A stretch of 64,000 bases of DNA from Silvania hatchlandensis (lineage in GTDB: Bacteria; Pseudomonadota; Gammaproteobacteria; Enterobacterales; Enterobacteriaceae), in assembly GCF_025564065.1 (NCBI RefSeq), contig NZ_JAMGZK010000043.1:95292-159291 (forward strand), written 5' to 3'. The notes under the pieces are model-generated. The model was not told where the DNA came from, did not search any database, and was given only the letters and a program-made list of their open reading frames with translations. Below are positions 8,223 through 17,918 of this stretch, in pieces (positions within the stretch are counted from its first letter, which is position 1; each line of letters begins with the position of its first letter). The position numbers were made by a program, and so were the translations under genes.

Positions 8223-8256
8223 GATGATAATGATTATCAAGATCATTCTCATTATC
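8223..8256 (-). promoter_or_regulatory. Overlapping Fur boxes upstream of the chaN-tonB-receptor-yncE operon
   Basis: The 19-mer at 8226-8244 matches the Fur consensus GATAATGATAATCATTATC at 16 positions by hand count, and shifted 19-mers at 8232 (14 of 19) and 8238 (13 of 19) overlap it, as in strongly iron-repressed promoters. The block lies about 65 bases before the chaN start codon, so iron repression of the whole operon is expected. Confidence 0.85.
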
Positions 8257-8316
8257 AATTCTGGGAGGGTGGCGTTAAACAATTGCGCTGCGTCACACTT
8301 TTAGCCCGCGCAGTTT

Positions 8317-8356
8317 GTAATCGATTACTTTATATCTGTATTTTGTAATCGATTAC
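8317..8356 (+). promoter_or_regulatory. Two identical GTAATCGATTAC palindromes (LacI-type operators)
   Basis: GTAATCGATTAC occurs at 8317-8328 and again at 8345-8356, 28 bases apart, immediately before the isomerase-like gene at 8376. A 12-bp palindrome with a central CG is typical of LacI/GalR-family operators. No LacI-type regulator is encoded in this window, so the cognate protein lies elsewhere. Confidence 0.6.
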
Positions 8357-8375
8357 TTTTCACTAAGGAATAACG

Positions 8376-9221
8376 ATGATCAAACGCGCTATGCTTTGCG
8401 GCCTCCTTTTGGTGGCGAGTCTGGGGGCGTATGCCCAGGCCAAAGAGACCCGTCACGAAATTGCCCTGCAGATGTACACACTGCGCAACGTGGGTGATGC
8501 CGATGCCCAGTTTGCGATGGCCGGAAAAGCCGGATTCAAAAATGTGGAACTGGTGGGCACCCACGGGGTGGATGCTCCCGCCCTGCAGAAGATCCTGAAA
8601 AAGAATCAGCTCAACGTGGTGGCGGCGCATGTGCAGCTGTCCGCGCTCGAGCAGGATTTTGCCACGACCGTCGCGTTCAACAAAGCGGTAGGCAATACGC
8701 ACATCGTGGTGCCGTGGATTGAAGCCGCCGACCGTCCAACAACGCAGCAGGGCTGGGTTGACTATGCCAAACGCCTGGATGCGATGGGTGCAAAATTACG
8801 CAATGAAGGGATCACGCTGGCCTTCCATAACCACGATTTCGAGATGAAGAAGTACGGTACCGACAGCGTGCTGGACATCATTATGAAAAACACCCAGCGC
8901 GATAACCTGGTGCTGGAGCTGGACGTGGCCTGGGTCTCCCGCGGAGGTCAGGATCCGGCACAGTTCATCACCCGCTATGCGGGCCGTATTTACGCCATCC
9001 ATGCCAAGGACAATTCGGGTATCGGCGTGCGCGATGATGAGATGAATTTTTCCCCGATGGGGGAAGGGATCCTCGAGTGGAATTCTATTCTGAATGCGGC
9101 GCGCAAGAGCGGCGTGCAGTGGTTCATCGTCGAGCATGACTCGCCGAAAGATCCGTGGGCGATTATCACCACCTCGCGCAAAAATCTCGATGCACTACTG
9201 AAACAGCACCCGCCGCACTAA
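8376..9221 (+). CDS. Exported sugar phosphate isomerase/epimerase-like TIM barrel
   Basis: A 281-residue protein with a signal peptide (MIKRAMLCGLLLVASLGAYAQA), so it should act in the periplasm. The rest is the xylose isomerase/endonuclease IV-like TIM barrel: GFKNVELVGTHG (strand 2), VVAAHVQLS, LAFHNHDFEM, LVLELDVAWVSRGG, YAIHAKDN and WFIVEHDSPKDPW supply the usual Glu, His, Asp, His and Glu metal ligands. Substrate unknown; exported relatives in enterobacteria and Bacteroidetes occur with glycoside or keto-sugar metabolism. AAGGAA precedes the ATG. It stands alone between the divergent Fur operon and convergent ampC, and two LacI-type operators precede it, suggesting sugar-responsive control. 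Confidence 0.85.
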   Translation: MIKRAMLCGLLLVASLGAYAQAKETRHEIALQMYTLRNVGDADAQFAMAGKAGFKNVELVGTHGVDAPALQKILKKNQLNVVAAHVQLSALEQDFATTVAFNKAVGNTHIVVPWIEAADRPTTQQGWVDYAKRLDAMGAKLRNEGITLAFHNHDFEMKKYGTDSVLDIIMKNTQRDNLVLELDVAWVSRGGQDPAQFITRYAGRIYAIHAKDNSGIGVRDDEMNFSPMGEGILEWNSILNAARKSGVQWFIVEHDSPKDPWAIITTSRKNLDALLKQHPPH

Positions 9222-9231
9222 GCCCGACAAT

Positions 9232-9255
9232 CCAGGCCTGCCGCAGCAGGCCTGG
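9232..9255. terminator. Hairpin between the isomerase-like gene and ampC
   Basis: CCAGGCCTGC and GCAGGCCTGG form a perfect 10-bp stem around CGCA, between two convergent genes (stops at 9221 and 9261). There is no T-run on either side, so the termination strength is uncertain. Confidence 0.5.
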
Positions 9256-9260
9256 TGGCA

Positions 9261-10436
<1,176 letters not shown>

Positions 10437-10448
10437 TCAGACCGGCCT

Positions 10449-10477
10449 ATTCTGCAGAATTTAATCCGCGGTGACAA
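10449..10477 (-). promoter_or_regulatory. Candidate ampC promoter
   Basis: Reading leftward, TTGTCA (10477-10472) is followed after 17 bases by CAGAAT (10454-10449). TTGTCA is also the -35 hexamer of the E. coli ampC promoter as I recall it. The poor -10 box suggests low basal expression. Confidence 0.4.
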
Positions 10478-10536
10478 ACGACAGCGAAGATAAAGGCCAC
10501 CGGGCAGGACGCCCCGATAACAGAGCGCCCTGTCGA

Positions 10537-13500
10537 TCACACTTTCTCAATCACAGCCGGTAATCCCTGACGCACGGAGGCCCCCGTCACCCAGTCCAGC
10601 CACGGACCGGCCACCTTGCGGGTGGGATCGGCAAAGCCGAGATCGTTCAGGTTAACGCCGGAGGCAATGTGGCTTTTCTGTGCCAGCGGTTCGCCATCCA
10701 GCCAGTGTTGACGCGCCCCCATCTCCTTGTGCCCGTAGCCATGCTCCATCGCAATCACCCCCGGCATCACCCCCGAGAGCACGCTGACCTGCACCTCGAC
10801 GCTGCCACCCGGGGTGGTGATCCGCGCGATGTCGCCATGCTGGAGCCCAAAACGTAAGCCATCCGTGGGATGGATCGCCACCAGCCCCAGCGGCTTAACG
10901 TGATGCAGCCGTTCAACGACGGTGCTCGAGCTGCTCATCAGGTTGGATTTAAACGACATCAGCTTCATCGGCCATTGCGCATCGGGATACACTGCCTCCA
11001 GCGCCTGACCATCTGACAGCCGCGCCGGATACCAGGTCGGGCAGCCGCTGAATCGCTCGCCAGTAATGGCATGTTTGTAGGCCGCCACCTGCGGGTTCCA
11101 GATCTGCAGCGGCGTGATCCACTCGGTGCCTACGACGCCGGCTTTGCGCCCGGAAGCATCCGGGGCAAAGCGCCCTCCCCGGCTGTACAGGAAGGCCACC
11201 GGCAGCGACTCCTGTGCCTTCAGGGTCTGGTTAATGGACGGGAAAATACGCTCAACGCCGGACAGCGTGATGTCCTGTTCGGCGGCCGCGGGCAACGGCT
11301 TTTGTCCGGCAAAGGCGATATTGGCGGCAACGCGCAGGTAATAATCTTCTGCGCGGTTAAGCGCGTGCAGGTTCCCGCCGGCATCCGGGATCGCCTTATC
11401 GCCAAACCCCGGAAGCTGCATCCGTTTTGCCACCGCAATGCAGAAGGCCTCCATCGATATCGGCTCACCCTGTGCGGTTTTGGCGGTCGCCGGTTCAACA
11501 ACCGGCCAGCGGGCGGTGGTGGTTTTACTGGCCACCCCGCCCCAGGGGGTACTGAATCCCCAGCTTTCAAAATTATGGGTATCCGGCACGATATAGTCCG
11601 CCAGGGCGGTAGTCTCATTGATAAAGGCATCAATGGCGATAAACAGCGGCAGACGCTGCGGATCGGTCAGGCGTTCCTCAATGACCGTGCGCATTCCTGG
11701 CACCCCGTACAGCGGGTTGGTCATGTTCGAGATCCACGCTTTCAGCGGATAGGGGTAGCCCTCCAGCGCGGAGGGTAACAGCTCGGTTAGCTGTCCGGCG
11801 ACAAAGGGATACCACGGGGCTTTGGCAGGCCACGGCGACTGCCCCGCCGCGACTTTCTGCTGGTACTCCTCGGATTTGGCGTAATCGGCTTTGCTGCGGG
11901 CAATATTGAGCCCTTTGGGCGCAACCTTGCCGGGGAACTGCTCCAGGTTGTAGCACGCCCCGTTAACCTCGCCGTTAAACTTGCCGCCGCCGACAAACAC
12001 CCCGCCGCTGAGGCTCATGTTCCCCAGCAGCACGTTAAGCATCATCACCGACCAGGCGTTATAAAAGCCGTTCCCGGACATCATCCCGCCGTGGGTGACT
12101 ACCGCCGCTTTGCGCCCGTAGCGGGTAAAGGCGGTTGCCAGGGCGACAATCCTTTCTTCCGCCACCCCACACTGCTGGCTGTACTGTGCCAGGGTGAATC
12201 TTTCCGCCGACTCTTTCAGGCACTGGAAACTGCTTTTTACCCTGACCGTCGCGCCGTCGTGCAGGGTCACCTGCTGAGTCACTAACAGCGTGCCGCGATC
12301 GCACTGGCTGGCGGGCACCAGATGGCCCGCCTCGTTCACCACCAGCGCTTCATCGGCTCCGGCATCGCTGCCGCTCAGGTGGGAAAGCTGTAAATGCTGC
12401 CCGGCGAGGGGATGGTTATCATCGCCGATCACCAGCCAGCAGGCGTTGCTCCAGCTTTTCTCTCTGGCGCGTAGCATTGCCTCGCGGCTGGTCAGGGTCA
12501 GGTACTCGGTAACGTAGCGCTGGTTGTCGATAATCCAGCGGATCATCGCCATCGCCAGCGCGGAATCGCTGCCCGGTTTGATCGCCAGCCAGTGGCCGTG
12601 GTCGTCGGCCAGCACCGTGGTCAACGGCAGAGCGGGTGAAACCACCACATAGTTGAAGTTATTGCGCAGCCGGGCGCTGGCAAGCTGGCGGGCCTGGCGC
12701 TTGAAGGGGTTACCGGACTGCGCGGGCGAGGTGCCCATAAACAGCGCAAATTCGACGTTTTCCCAGTCCGGCTTAACGTGCGGGTTTTTATCCAGATCGC
12801 CCATCAGCGCGCCGGATCCCGCACGATACGACAGCCCGCAGTAGGCCCCATGAGCACCAAAGTTTTTTGAGCCAAAACTGTTCTGGGCAAAGCGGCGCAG
12901 AAACCCGTCCCGGCCTTCATCGCTGGTATTAGTGACCAGCAGCTGATTGGCCTTCGGACCGAAAGCCGGATGCCGGGGATCCACCGGGGTGGTGAGATCG
13001 CGAATGGCTCTCAGCCCGTCAACATGGCCTTCGCCAAACAGATCTCCCCCTTCGACGACCTCTGCGATCAGCTGTTCAAAGCTGATGCGCTGCCACTTAC
13101 CTTCTCCGCGTTTTCCGGCGCGCTTCATCGGAGTAAGTACGCGCAGTGGGCTATTCAGACTCTCCAGCAGGGTTGCCCCGCGCGCGCAGGCGGTGGAGCG
13201 AGAATCCAGCCCGCTTTCACCCGCCAGCCTGGTCATGGCCTCGGCAAACGGCATCATGCTGTCGAACGGTCGCTCATGCGAGAGCGGATGCCAGGGGTTG
13301 CCGGCAATGCGGAGGACCTGGTGAGTGGTCTTATCGACCCGCGCGCGGATCCCGCACAGCGTCCAGCAGCCAAAGCACTGGGTCATGGCGATCGCCTGAT
13401 CCGGCGTGCTCGTCCAGCCATTGTGGGCGATCCCTTCCGGGGGCAGTGAGTTGCCGTGGATCCTGTCGCGCGTCACCTTCCCTGAGGTGCCGTTGACCAG

Positions 13501-13608
13501 CCCATCCACGGCCCGTTTTGCCACATCGCGATAGCTCAGACCGAAGGCCGCAAAGCCACCGACGGCAACGCCTATTTTCAACCATTGACGACGGGATAAT
13601 TCAGGCAT
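10537..13608 (-). CDS. ttrA: Tetrathionate reductase catalytic subunit A (molybdopterin)
   Basis: A 1023-residue molybdopterin oxidoreductase that reduces tetrathionate to thiosulfate at the periplasmic side of the membrane. The N-terminus has a twin-arginine signal (SRRQWLKIG). A [4Fe-4S] motif follows at about residues 78-145 (CFGCWTLCG...ACARG), then the long MGD-binding domains and a C-terminal dinucleotide-binding domain (FGLQHGDIARITTPGG). Length and motifs agree with Salmonella TtrA. Its start overlaps the end of ttrC by 8 bases, giving the order ttrBCA. Expression should depend on TtrSR and anaerobiosis. It allows anaerobic respiration on tetrathionate, for example in the inflamed gut. 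Confidence 0.93.
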   Translation of the reverse strand: MPELSRRQWLKIGVAVGGFAAFGLSYRDVAKRAVDGLVNGTSGKVTRDRIHGNSLPPEGIAHNGWTSTPDQAIAMTQCFGCWTLCGIRARVDKTTHQVLRIAGNPWHPLSHERPFDSMMPFAEAMTRLAGESGLDSRSTACARGATLLESLNSPLRVLTPMKRAGKRGEGKWQRISFEQLIAEVVEGGDLFGEGHVDGLRAIRDLTTPVDPRHPAFGPKANQLLVTNTSDEGRDGFLRRFAQNSFGSKNFGAHGAYCGLSYRAGSGALMGDLDKNPHVKPDWENVEFALFMGTSPAQSGNPFKRQARQLASARLRNNFNYVVVSPALPLTTVLADDHGHWLAIKPGSDSALAMAMIRWIIDNQRYVTEYLTLTSREAMLRAREKSWSNACWLVIGDDNHPLAGQHLQLSHLSGSDAGADEALVVNEAGHLVPASQCDRGTLLVTQQVTLHDGATVRVKSSFQCLKESAERFTLAQYSQQCGVAEERIVALATAFTRYGRKAAVVTHGGMMSGNGFYNAWSVMMLNVLLGNMSLSGGVFVGGGKFNGEVNGACYNLEQFPGKVAPKGLNIARSKADYAKSEEYQQKVAAGQSPWPAKAPWYPFVAGQLTELLPSALEGYPYPLKAWISNMTNPLYGVPGMRTVIEERLTDPQRLPLFIAIDAFINETTALADYIVPDTHNFESWGFSTPWGGVASKTTTARWPVVEPATAKTAQGEPISMEAFCIAVAKRMQLPGFGDKAIPDAGGNLHALNRAEDYYLRVAANIAFAGQKPLPAAAEQDITLSGVERIFPSINQTLKAQESLPVAFLYSRGGRFAPDASGRKAGVVGTEWITPLQIWNPQVAAYKHAITGERFSGCPTWYPARLSDGQALEAVYPDAQWPMKLMSFKSNLMSSSSTVVERLHHVKPLGLVAIHPTDGLRFGLQHGDIARITTPGGSVEVQVSVLSGVMPGVIAMEHGYGHKEMGARQHWLDGEPLAQKSHIASGVNLNDLGFADPTRKVAGPWLDWVTGASVRQGLPAVIEKV

Positions 13609-14605
13609 GTTGAAGCCTCCTTGAAAGCCAGTTGACGCCCTCCCGGACGGTAATCATCAGGGCAAACCACAGCCCAAAGGTGCCGACAATTGCCAGCAGA
13701 CCGTCGGTGCCCATGGGCAGGGTGTAATCATTCATCAGCGCGTTGTTTTTCGGGATCGTTTGCCCACCCATCAGCACGGCCCAGCGCAGCGTCCAGCACA
13801 GTCCGGCCACCAGCAGCGCATTCGCCAGGGTTGCCGTCAAAGGCAGGGTGTTGCGGCTGGCAACAAGCGCAAAAACCACTGCTGCCGCCCACAGCGTGAT
13901 GAGGATGAGGATGTCAACCCGGGTCTGAGGATTGCCCTGCCACTGCTGGCGCAGCGCGTCGCCTGACAGGGTGTCGCCCAGATACCACGCCAGCATCACC
14001 CCCGCCAGCAGCAGCAGCGTCAACACCTGCCCTTGCGCCAGCCGTCGGGCGACATCGCGCATTGCCACGCTAAGCAGCGCCAGCAGCGCACTCATGGCGC
14101 TGATAAACATGGCGACCGGGAATGCGTAGCTGAACCACAGCGGTCGGGCCCGCACCACCGACACTTCTCGCCCGGTATACAGTAGCAACCCGACCGCCGT
14201 CAGCGCGGCACCGAGCGCAAGCCAGCGCAGCAGCGGAGTAAAGCGCACGGTAGCCGGGCGCAGATGGAACAGCACAAACCACAGCCCCAGCAGCAGCGTG
14301 AACAGCGGTAAAAACAGCGCTCCCCAGGGCATCCAGGACCAGGGGGTGGGCCAGGCGTAGAAATGCCAGAACCGGGCGGTCTGGTGCAGATCGGCGGTCA
14401 GCGCCAGCGGGGCGGTGATCCCGCAGGTTAAGGCGATGAACAGGCACACCCGCTCAAATTGCTCGCTGTGCTGATGACTCACCCAGCGGGCCACGCAGGC
14501 CAGCAGCGCGGCGCAGGACGCGATGCCGATAAAGAAAAAGTACTGCACCGCCCAGGGCAGCCAGCTGATGGGCTGGGGTTGGGCCACTATTTCATTAATG
14601 ACCAT
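13601..14605 (-). CDS. ttrC: Tetrathionate reductase membrane subunit C (NrfD-like)
   Basis: A 334-residue integral membrane protein with about nine hydrophobic helices (for example WAVQYFFFIGIASCAALLACV, WGALFLPLFTLLLGLWFVLF, VLTLLLLAGVMLAWYLG). This is the NrfD/PsrC-type quinol dehydrogenase that anchors the TtrAB complex and passes electrons from menaquinol. It overlaps ttrB by 11 bases upstream and ttrA by 8 bases downstream, which indicates tight translational coupling in one operon. Confidence 0.92.
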   Translation of the reverse strand: MVINEIVAQPQPISWLPWAVQYFFFIGIASCAALLACVARWVSHQHSEQFERVCLFIALTCGITAPLALTADLHQTARFWHFYAWPTPWSWMPWGALFLPLFTLLLGLWFVLFHLRPATVRFTPLLRWLALGAALTAVGLLLYTGREVSVVRARPLWFSYAFPVAMFISAMSALLALLSVAMRDVARRLAQGQVLTLLLLAGVMLAWYLGDTLSGDALRQQWQGNPQTRVDILILITLWAAAVVFALVASRNTLPLTATLANALLVAGLCWTLRWAVLMGGQTIPKNNALMNDYTLPMGTDGLLAIVGTFGLWFALMITVREGVNWLSRRLQHA

Positions 14606-15341
14606 GGGTCACCTCCTGCCACAGCGCGGGCTGCGCGCGCCCCTGAAGCGGAGAGACAAACGCCTCATCCAGACCAAGGTAGAAGACGTGCGGGTTCGTT
14701 TTGTTTTCCGGCTTCAGCACCTTGATGGCGTCCCGGTGCGTCGCCAGCATCTGGCTTATTGTGCTGTGCGGATCCTTGAGGTCGCCGATGATCCTCGCGC
14801 CCCCCACGCAGGACTCGACGCAGGCCGGGAGCAGCCCGGCCTCAAGCCGGTGCGCGCAAAAAGTGCATTTATCCGCCGTCTGGGTGGTGTGGTTAATAAA
14901 GCGGGCATCGTAGGGACACGCCTGCACGCAGTAGGCGCAGCCCACGCAGCGGGTATTGTCGATCACCACGATGCCATCCTGGCGCTGGAAGGTGGCCTGA
15001 ACCGGGCATACCGGCACGCACGGCGGGTTATCGCAATGGTTGCAAAGCCGGGGCAGTAACACGTTGGTGACCTCATCGCTGTGGGTCAGTTGCACCTGGT
15101 ACTGGCTGACGGTGGTGCGAAACGCCCCTTGCGGGGTCTGGTTTTCGATGGTGCAACTCACCGTGCAGGACTGGCAGCCAATACAGCGACGCAGATCGAT
15201 AAGCATGGCGTAGCGATGTTCATCCGAACCTTCATGCCGCTGGGGCCCGAATGCGATCCCCGCATCGGCCAACGGAACCAGCGCAGCCCCGGCCGTGACA
15301 ACGCCCATTTTCTGCAAAAAATGGCGCTTACTGATGTCCAT
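14595..15341 (-). CDS. ttrB: Tetrathionate reductase iron-sulfur subunit B
   Basis: A 248-residue electron-transfer subunit with four [4Fe-4S] cluster motifs: CIGCQSCTVSC, CNHCDNPPCVPVC, CVGCAYCVQAC and CTFCAHRLEAGLLPAC. The N-terminus MDISKRHFLQKMG is a Tat-like signal with KR in place of RR. I start at 15341; an in-frame start four codons earlier (15353) is possible. First gene of ttrBCA, divergent from ttrS, carrying electrons from TtrC to TtrA. Confidence 0.92.
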   Translation of the reverse strand: MDISKRHFLQKMGVVTAGAALVPLADAGIAFGPQRHEGSDEHRYAMLIDLRRCIGCQSCTVSCTIENQTPQGAFRTTVSQYQVQLTHSDEVTNVLLPRLCNHCDNPPCVPVCPVQATFQRQDGIVVIDNTRCVGCAYCVQACPYDARFINHTTQTADKCTFCAHRLEAGLLPACVESCVGGARIIGDLKDPHSTISQMLATHRDAIKVLKPENKTNPHVFYLGLDEAFVSPLQGRAQPALWQEVTHGH

Positions 15342-15392
15342 GGTGACCTCCACTCACAGCGCGATTAAGAAAAAGATTAGGGATGGAATTAC

Positions 15393-15459
15393 CTAACCAA
15401 ATGTGGTTAGTTACAGTCTAAAAATCTGGCCGGGTCGCCATCTATTGTGGTTAACCACA
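15393..15459. promoter_or_regulatory. Inverted and direct repeats in the ttrB-ttrS divergent promoter
   Basis: CTAACCA (15393-15399) and TGGTTAG (15404-15410) form an inverted repeat, and TGTGGTTAACCACA (15446-15459) is a perfect 14-bp palindrome. TGTGGTTA occurs at 15402 and again at 15446, 44 bases apart, about four helical turns. Position and phasing make this the best candidate for the TtrR binding region; that assignment is inference. Confidence 0.55.
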
Positions 15460-15507
15460 TAAACCGGGCGGGCTTGATCTAACGCAAAAGAAAGGAGCAT
15501 CAGCTGC

Positions 15508-17256
15508 ATGGATCGCCGGGTAAAAGCCCTTTTATTCCTGATAATTACCGGACTCACCTCTCCCCTGTGGGCGGCCGAATGGACGATCGGCATCCTGGCG
15601 TTACGCGGCGAAACAGCCACCCGCACGCACTGGCAACCGCTGATCGACTCGCTCAATACCACCGTGCCCGATGCCCACTTTCGACTCCTGCCGCTGGATC
15701 TCAACGGCATGCGCGAGGCGGTGAATAAAGGCACCCTGCAGTTTGTGCTGACTAATCAGGCGCAGTTTGTGCAGTTAAATAGCCACTACCATCTGCGCTG
15801 GCTGGCCTCGCTGCGTTCCGGTAAAGGAGAGAGCATGGCGACCGGCAGCGCCATTGTGGTACGCCGGGACAGCAACCTCACTCGCGCCGGGGATCTGGCC
15901 GGAAAAACGCTGGGCGCCATTGACCCGCAGGCCTTTGGCGGGTATCTGCTGGGCTACCGGGAGCTGCTGAATGCCGGGCTGCGGGTGGATGACAAGGTGG
16001 ATGTGCGTTACGTGGGGTTCCCGGCGGATGCGCTGCTTTATCTGCTGCGCGAAGATGCCATTCAGGCCGCCATTGTGCCGGTGTGTTTACTCGAGAGCAT
16101 GGATAAAGAAGGGTTGATCGCGAAAAGCCAGTTTCGGGTTCTGCTGCAAAAACCCGCGTCATTTCACTGCCTGACCAGCACCCCGCTGTACCCGGACTGG
16201 TCGTTTGCCGCCCTGCCGGGTGTCGGCGATCGGGTGGCCGATGCGGTCACAAAAGCGTTGCTGAACGCGCCGGAATCAGGCGCATGGCGCTGGGGCGCAC
16301 CGGCCTCCACCAGCGACACCGAGGCGCTTCTGCGTGAACTTCATCATCACCCGGAGCAACAGCGGATCGGGCAAACCCTGCTTGACTGGCTGAATCAACA
16401 CCGGACCCCTGTCGCCTTACTCCTGTGCCTTGCGCTGCTATTTGTCGTCAATTATGGCTGGGTGATGGTGCTGGTCAACCGACGCGGAAAAGCGCTGGAG
16501 CAGGCCAACGGCCAGCTTCGTGTGCAGCAGCAAACCCTTGAGCAGGCCAGGCAAATGAGCATCCTGGGAGAGATGGCATCCGGATTTGCGCACGAGCTTA
16601 ATCAACCGCTGGCCGCCATCCGCATGTATGCCCAGGGCGGGTTGAATCACCTCGCGCAGACGGAGCGTCATCAGGCTGTCGAAAAGGCGCTGGTGAATAT
16701 TGACGCCCAGGCCGAGCGCTGCGGGCTGATTATCAAACATCTGCGGGAGTGGGCAAACCCGGTGCGGCACAGCGATCGGGATATCGATACCCGCGCTCCC
16801 GGCGAGGTGGCCGACACACTCCGGCACGTGATTGCCCTGCTACAGCTGGATAAACTTTCCCCGGACCTTCAGGTTCAGATTAACAGCCCGCAACCGGCCC
16901 TGCTGTTACTGCCCCCGGTGCTGCTGGAGCAGGTGCTGGCGAATATCATTGTGAATGCGGTTCAGGCGGGCGCAACGCGCCTGTGGTTTACCCTCGACCG
17001 CGTTGATCATCAGCAGCGGCTCGCGCTACAGGATAACGCGGGCGGCCTGTCCGCCGGACAACTTAGCGATCTGTTCCGCCCGTTCCAGTCCAGCAAAAAA
17101 ACGGGCATGGGCCTCGGACTCGTTATCTGCCAGCGGCTGCTACGTAGCGTCAATGGCGAGATCGGCGTGAACAATCACCCCGCGCCGGACGGAAGTGAGG
17201 GGATACTGGTGACCCTGACCTTCCCTGCCCGCGCCAATACCGGAAATGCACCATGA
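15508..17256 (+). CDS. ttrS: Tetrathionate sensor histidine kinase TtrS
   Basis: A 582-residue sensor. The signal/first helix (LLFLIITGLTSPLWA) is followed by a periplasmic phosphonate-binding-protein-like domain (about residues 22-290: WTIGILALRGE, KTLGAIDPQAFGGYLLGYRE), a second membrane helix (VALLLCLALLFVVNYGWVMVLV) and a cytoplasmic kinase: H-box GFAHELNQPLAAIRMYAQGG, N-box NIIVNAVQAG, and GMGLGLVICQ. It detects tetrathionate in the periplasm and phosphorylates TtrR. AAGGAG lies 10 bases before the ATG. It is divergent from ttrBCA and overlaps ttrR by 4 bases (ATGA). Confidence 0.93.
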   Translation: MDRRVKALLFLIITGLTSPLWAAEWTIGILALRGETATRTHWQPLIDSLNTTVPDAHFRLLPLDLNGMREAVNKGTLQFVLTNQAQFVQLNSHYHLRWLASLRSGKGESMATGSAIVVRRDSNLTRAGDLAGKTLGAIDPQAFGGYLLGYRELLNAGLRVDDKVDVRYVGFPADALLYLLREDAIQAAIVPVCLLESMDKEGLIAKSQFRVLLQKPASFHCLTSTPLYPDWSFAALPGVGDRVADAVTKALLNAPESGAWRWGAPASTSDTEALLRELHHHPEQQRIGQTLLDWLNQHRTPVALLLCLALLFVVNYGWVMVLVNRRGKALEQANGQLRVQQQTLEQARQMSILGEMASGFAHELNQPLAAIRMYAQGGLNHLAQTERHQAVEKALVNIDAQAERCGLIIKHLREWANPVRHSDRDIDTRAPGEVADTLRHVIALLQLDKLSPDLQVQINSPQPALLLLPPVLLEQVLANIIVNAVQAGATRLWFTLDRVDHQQRLALQDNAGGLSAGQLSDLFRPFQSSKKTGMGLGLVICQRLLRSVNGEIGVNNHPAPDGSEGILVTLTFPARANTGNAP

Positions 17257-17828
17257 TTCATTTAGTTGACGACGATGAGGCCGTTACACATGCCTGTCGC
17301 TATTTGCTCGAGAGCCTGGGTCACAGGGTTCAGTGCTGGAACCACAGCGAACAGTTTCTGCAGGACGCATCGCTGGCCGCCACGGGCATTGCCCTGCTGG
17401 ACATGCGGATGCCGGGTCTGGATGGGCACGCGCTTTTTCAGGCGATGCGCAAGGCAAACAGCACCCTGGCGGTGATCTTCCTGACCGGGCATGGCGACGT
17501 GCCGATGGCCGTCAAAGAGATCCAGTCCGGCGCGGTTGATTTTTTACAGAAACCGGTTGCCATCACGGCCCTGAAAGAGGCGATTATCCGAGGCTATGCG
17601 CATTCTGCCGCGCTTGCGAAATCGCACGACCTGAAGCTGCGCTTCGCGCGGCTGACGCCAAAAGAGCAGGAAGTGGCGCACTGTGTCGTCGCCGGTCTGA
17701 TGAACAAAGATATTGCCGCGAAGATGAATATCGCGTTACGCACGGTAGAGGTACACCGCTCCCGGGTAATGGAGAAGATGGACGCGAAGAGCATGGCGGA
17801 GCTGGTGATGCAGGTGAATGACCTTTGA
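17253..17828 (+). CDS. ttrR: Tetrathionate response regulator TtrR
   Basis: A 191-residue FixJ/NarL-type regulator. The receiver domain (1-120) has DDDE at the N-terminus, the phospho-acceptor Asp in ALLDMRMPGLDG, Thr in FLTGHGDVPMAV and Lys in FLQKPV. The output domain is a LuxR-type helix-turn-helix (LTPKEQEVAHCVVAGLMNKDIAAKMNIALRTVEVHRS). The start overlaps the ttrS stop. It activates ttrBCA in response to tetrathionate. Confidence 0.93.
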   Translation: MIHLVDDDEAVTHACRYLLESLGHRVQCWNHSEQFLQDASLAATGIALLDMRMPGLDGHALFQAMRKANSTLAVIFLTGHGDVPMAVKEIQSGAVDFLQKPVAITALKEAIIRGYAHSAALAKSHDLKLRFARLTPKEQEVAHCVVAGLMNKDIAAKMNIALRTVEVHRSRVMEKMDAKSMAELVMQVNDL

Positions 17829-17918
17829 TACATCCCAAAAATGGTCGTCCGATTTTCGGTTGTCAGCGTTTCGCCGGATGCTCCAGAATCATCCCGAACC
17901 TCACACCGGGAGAACGTT

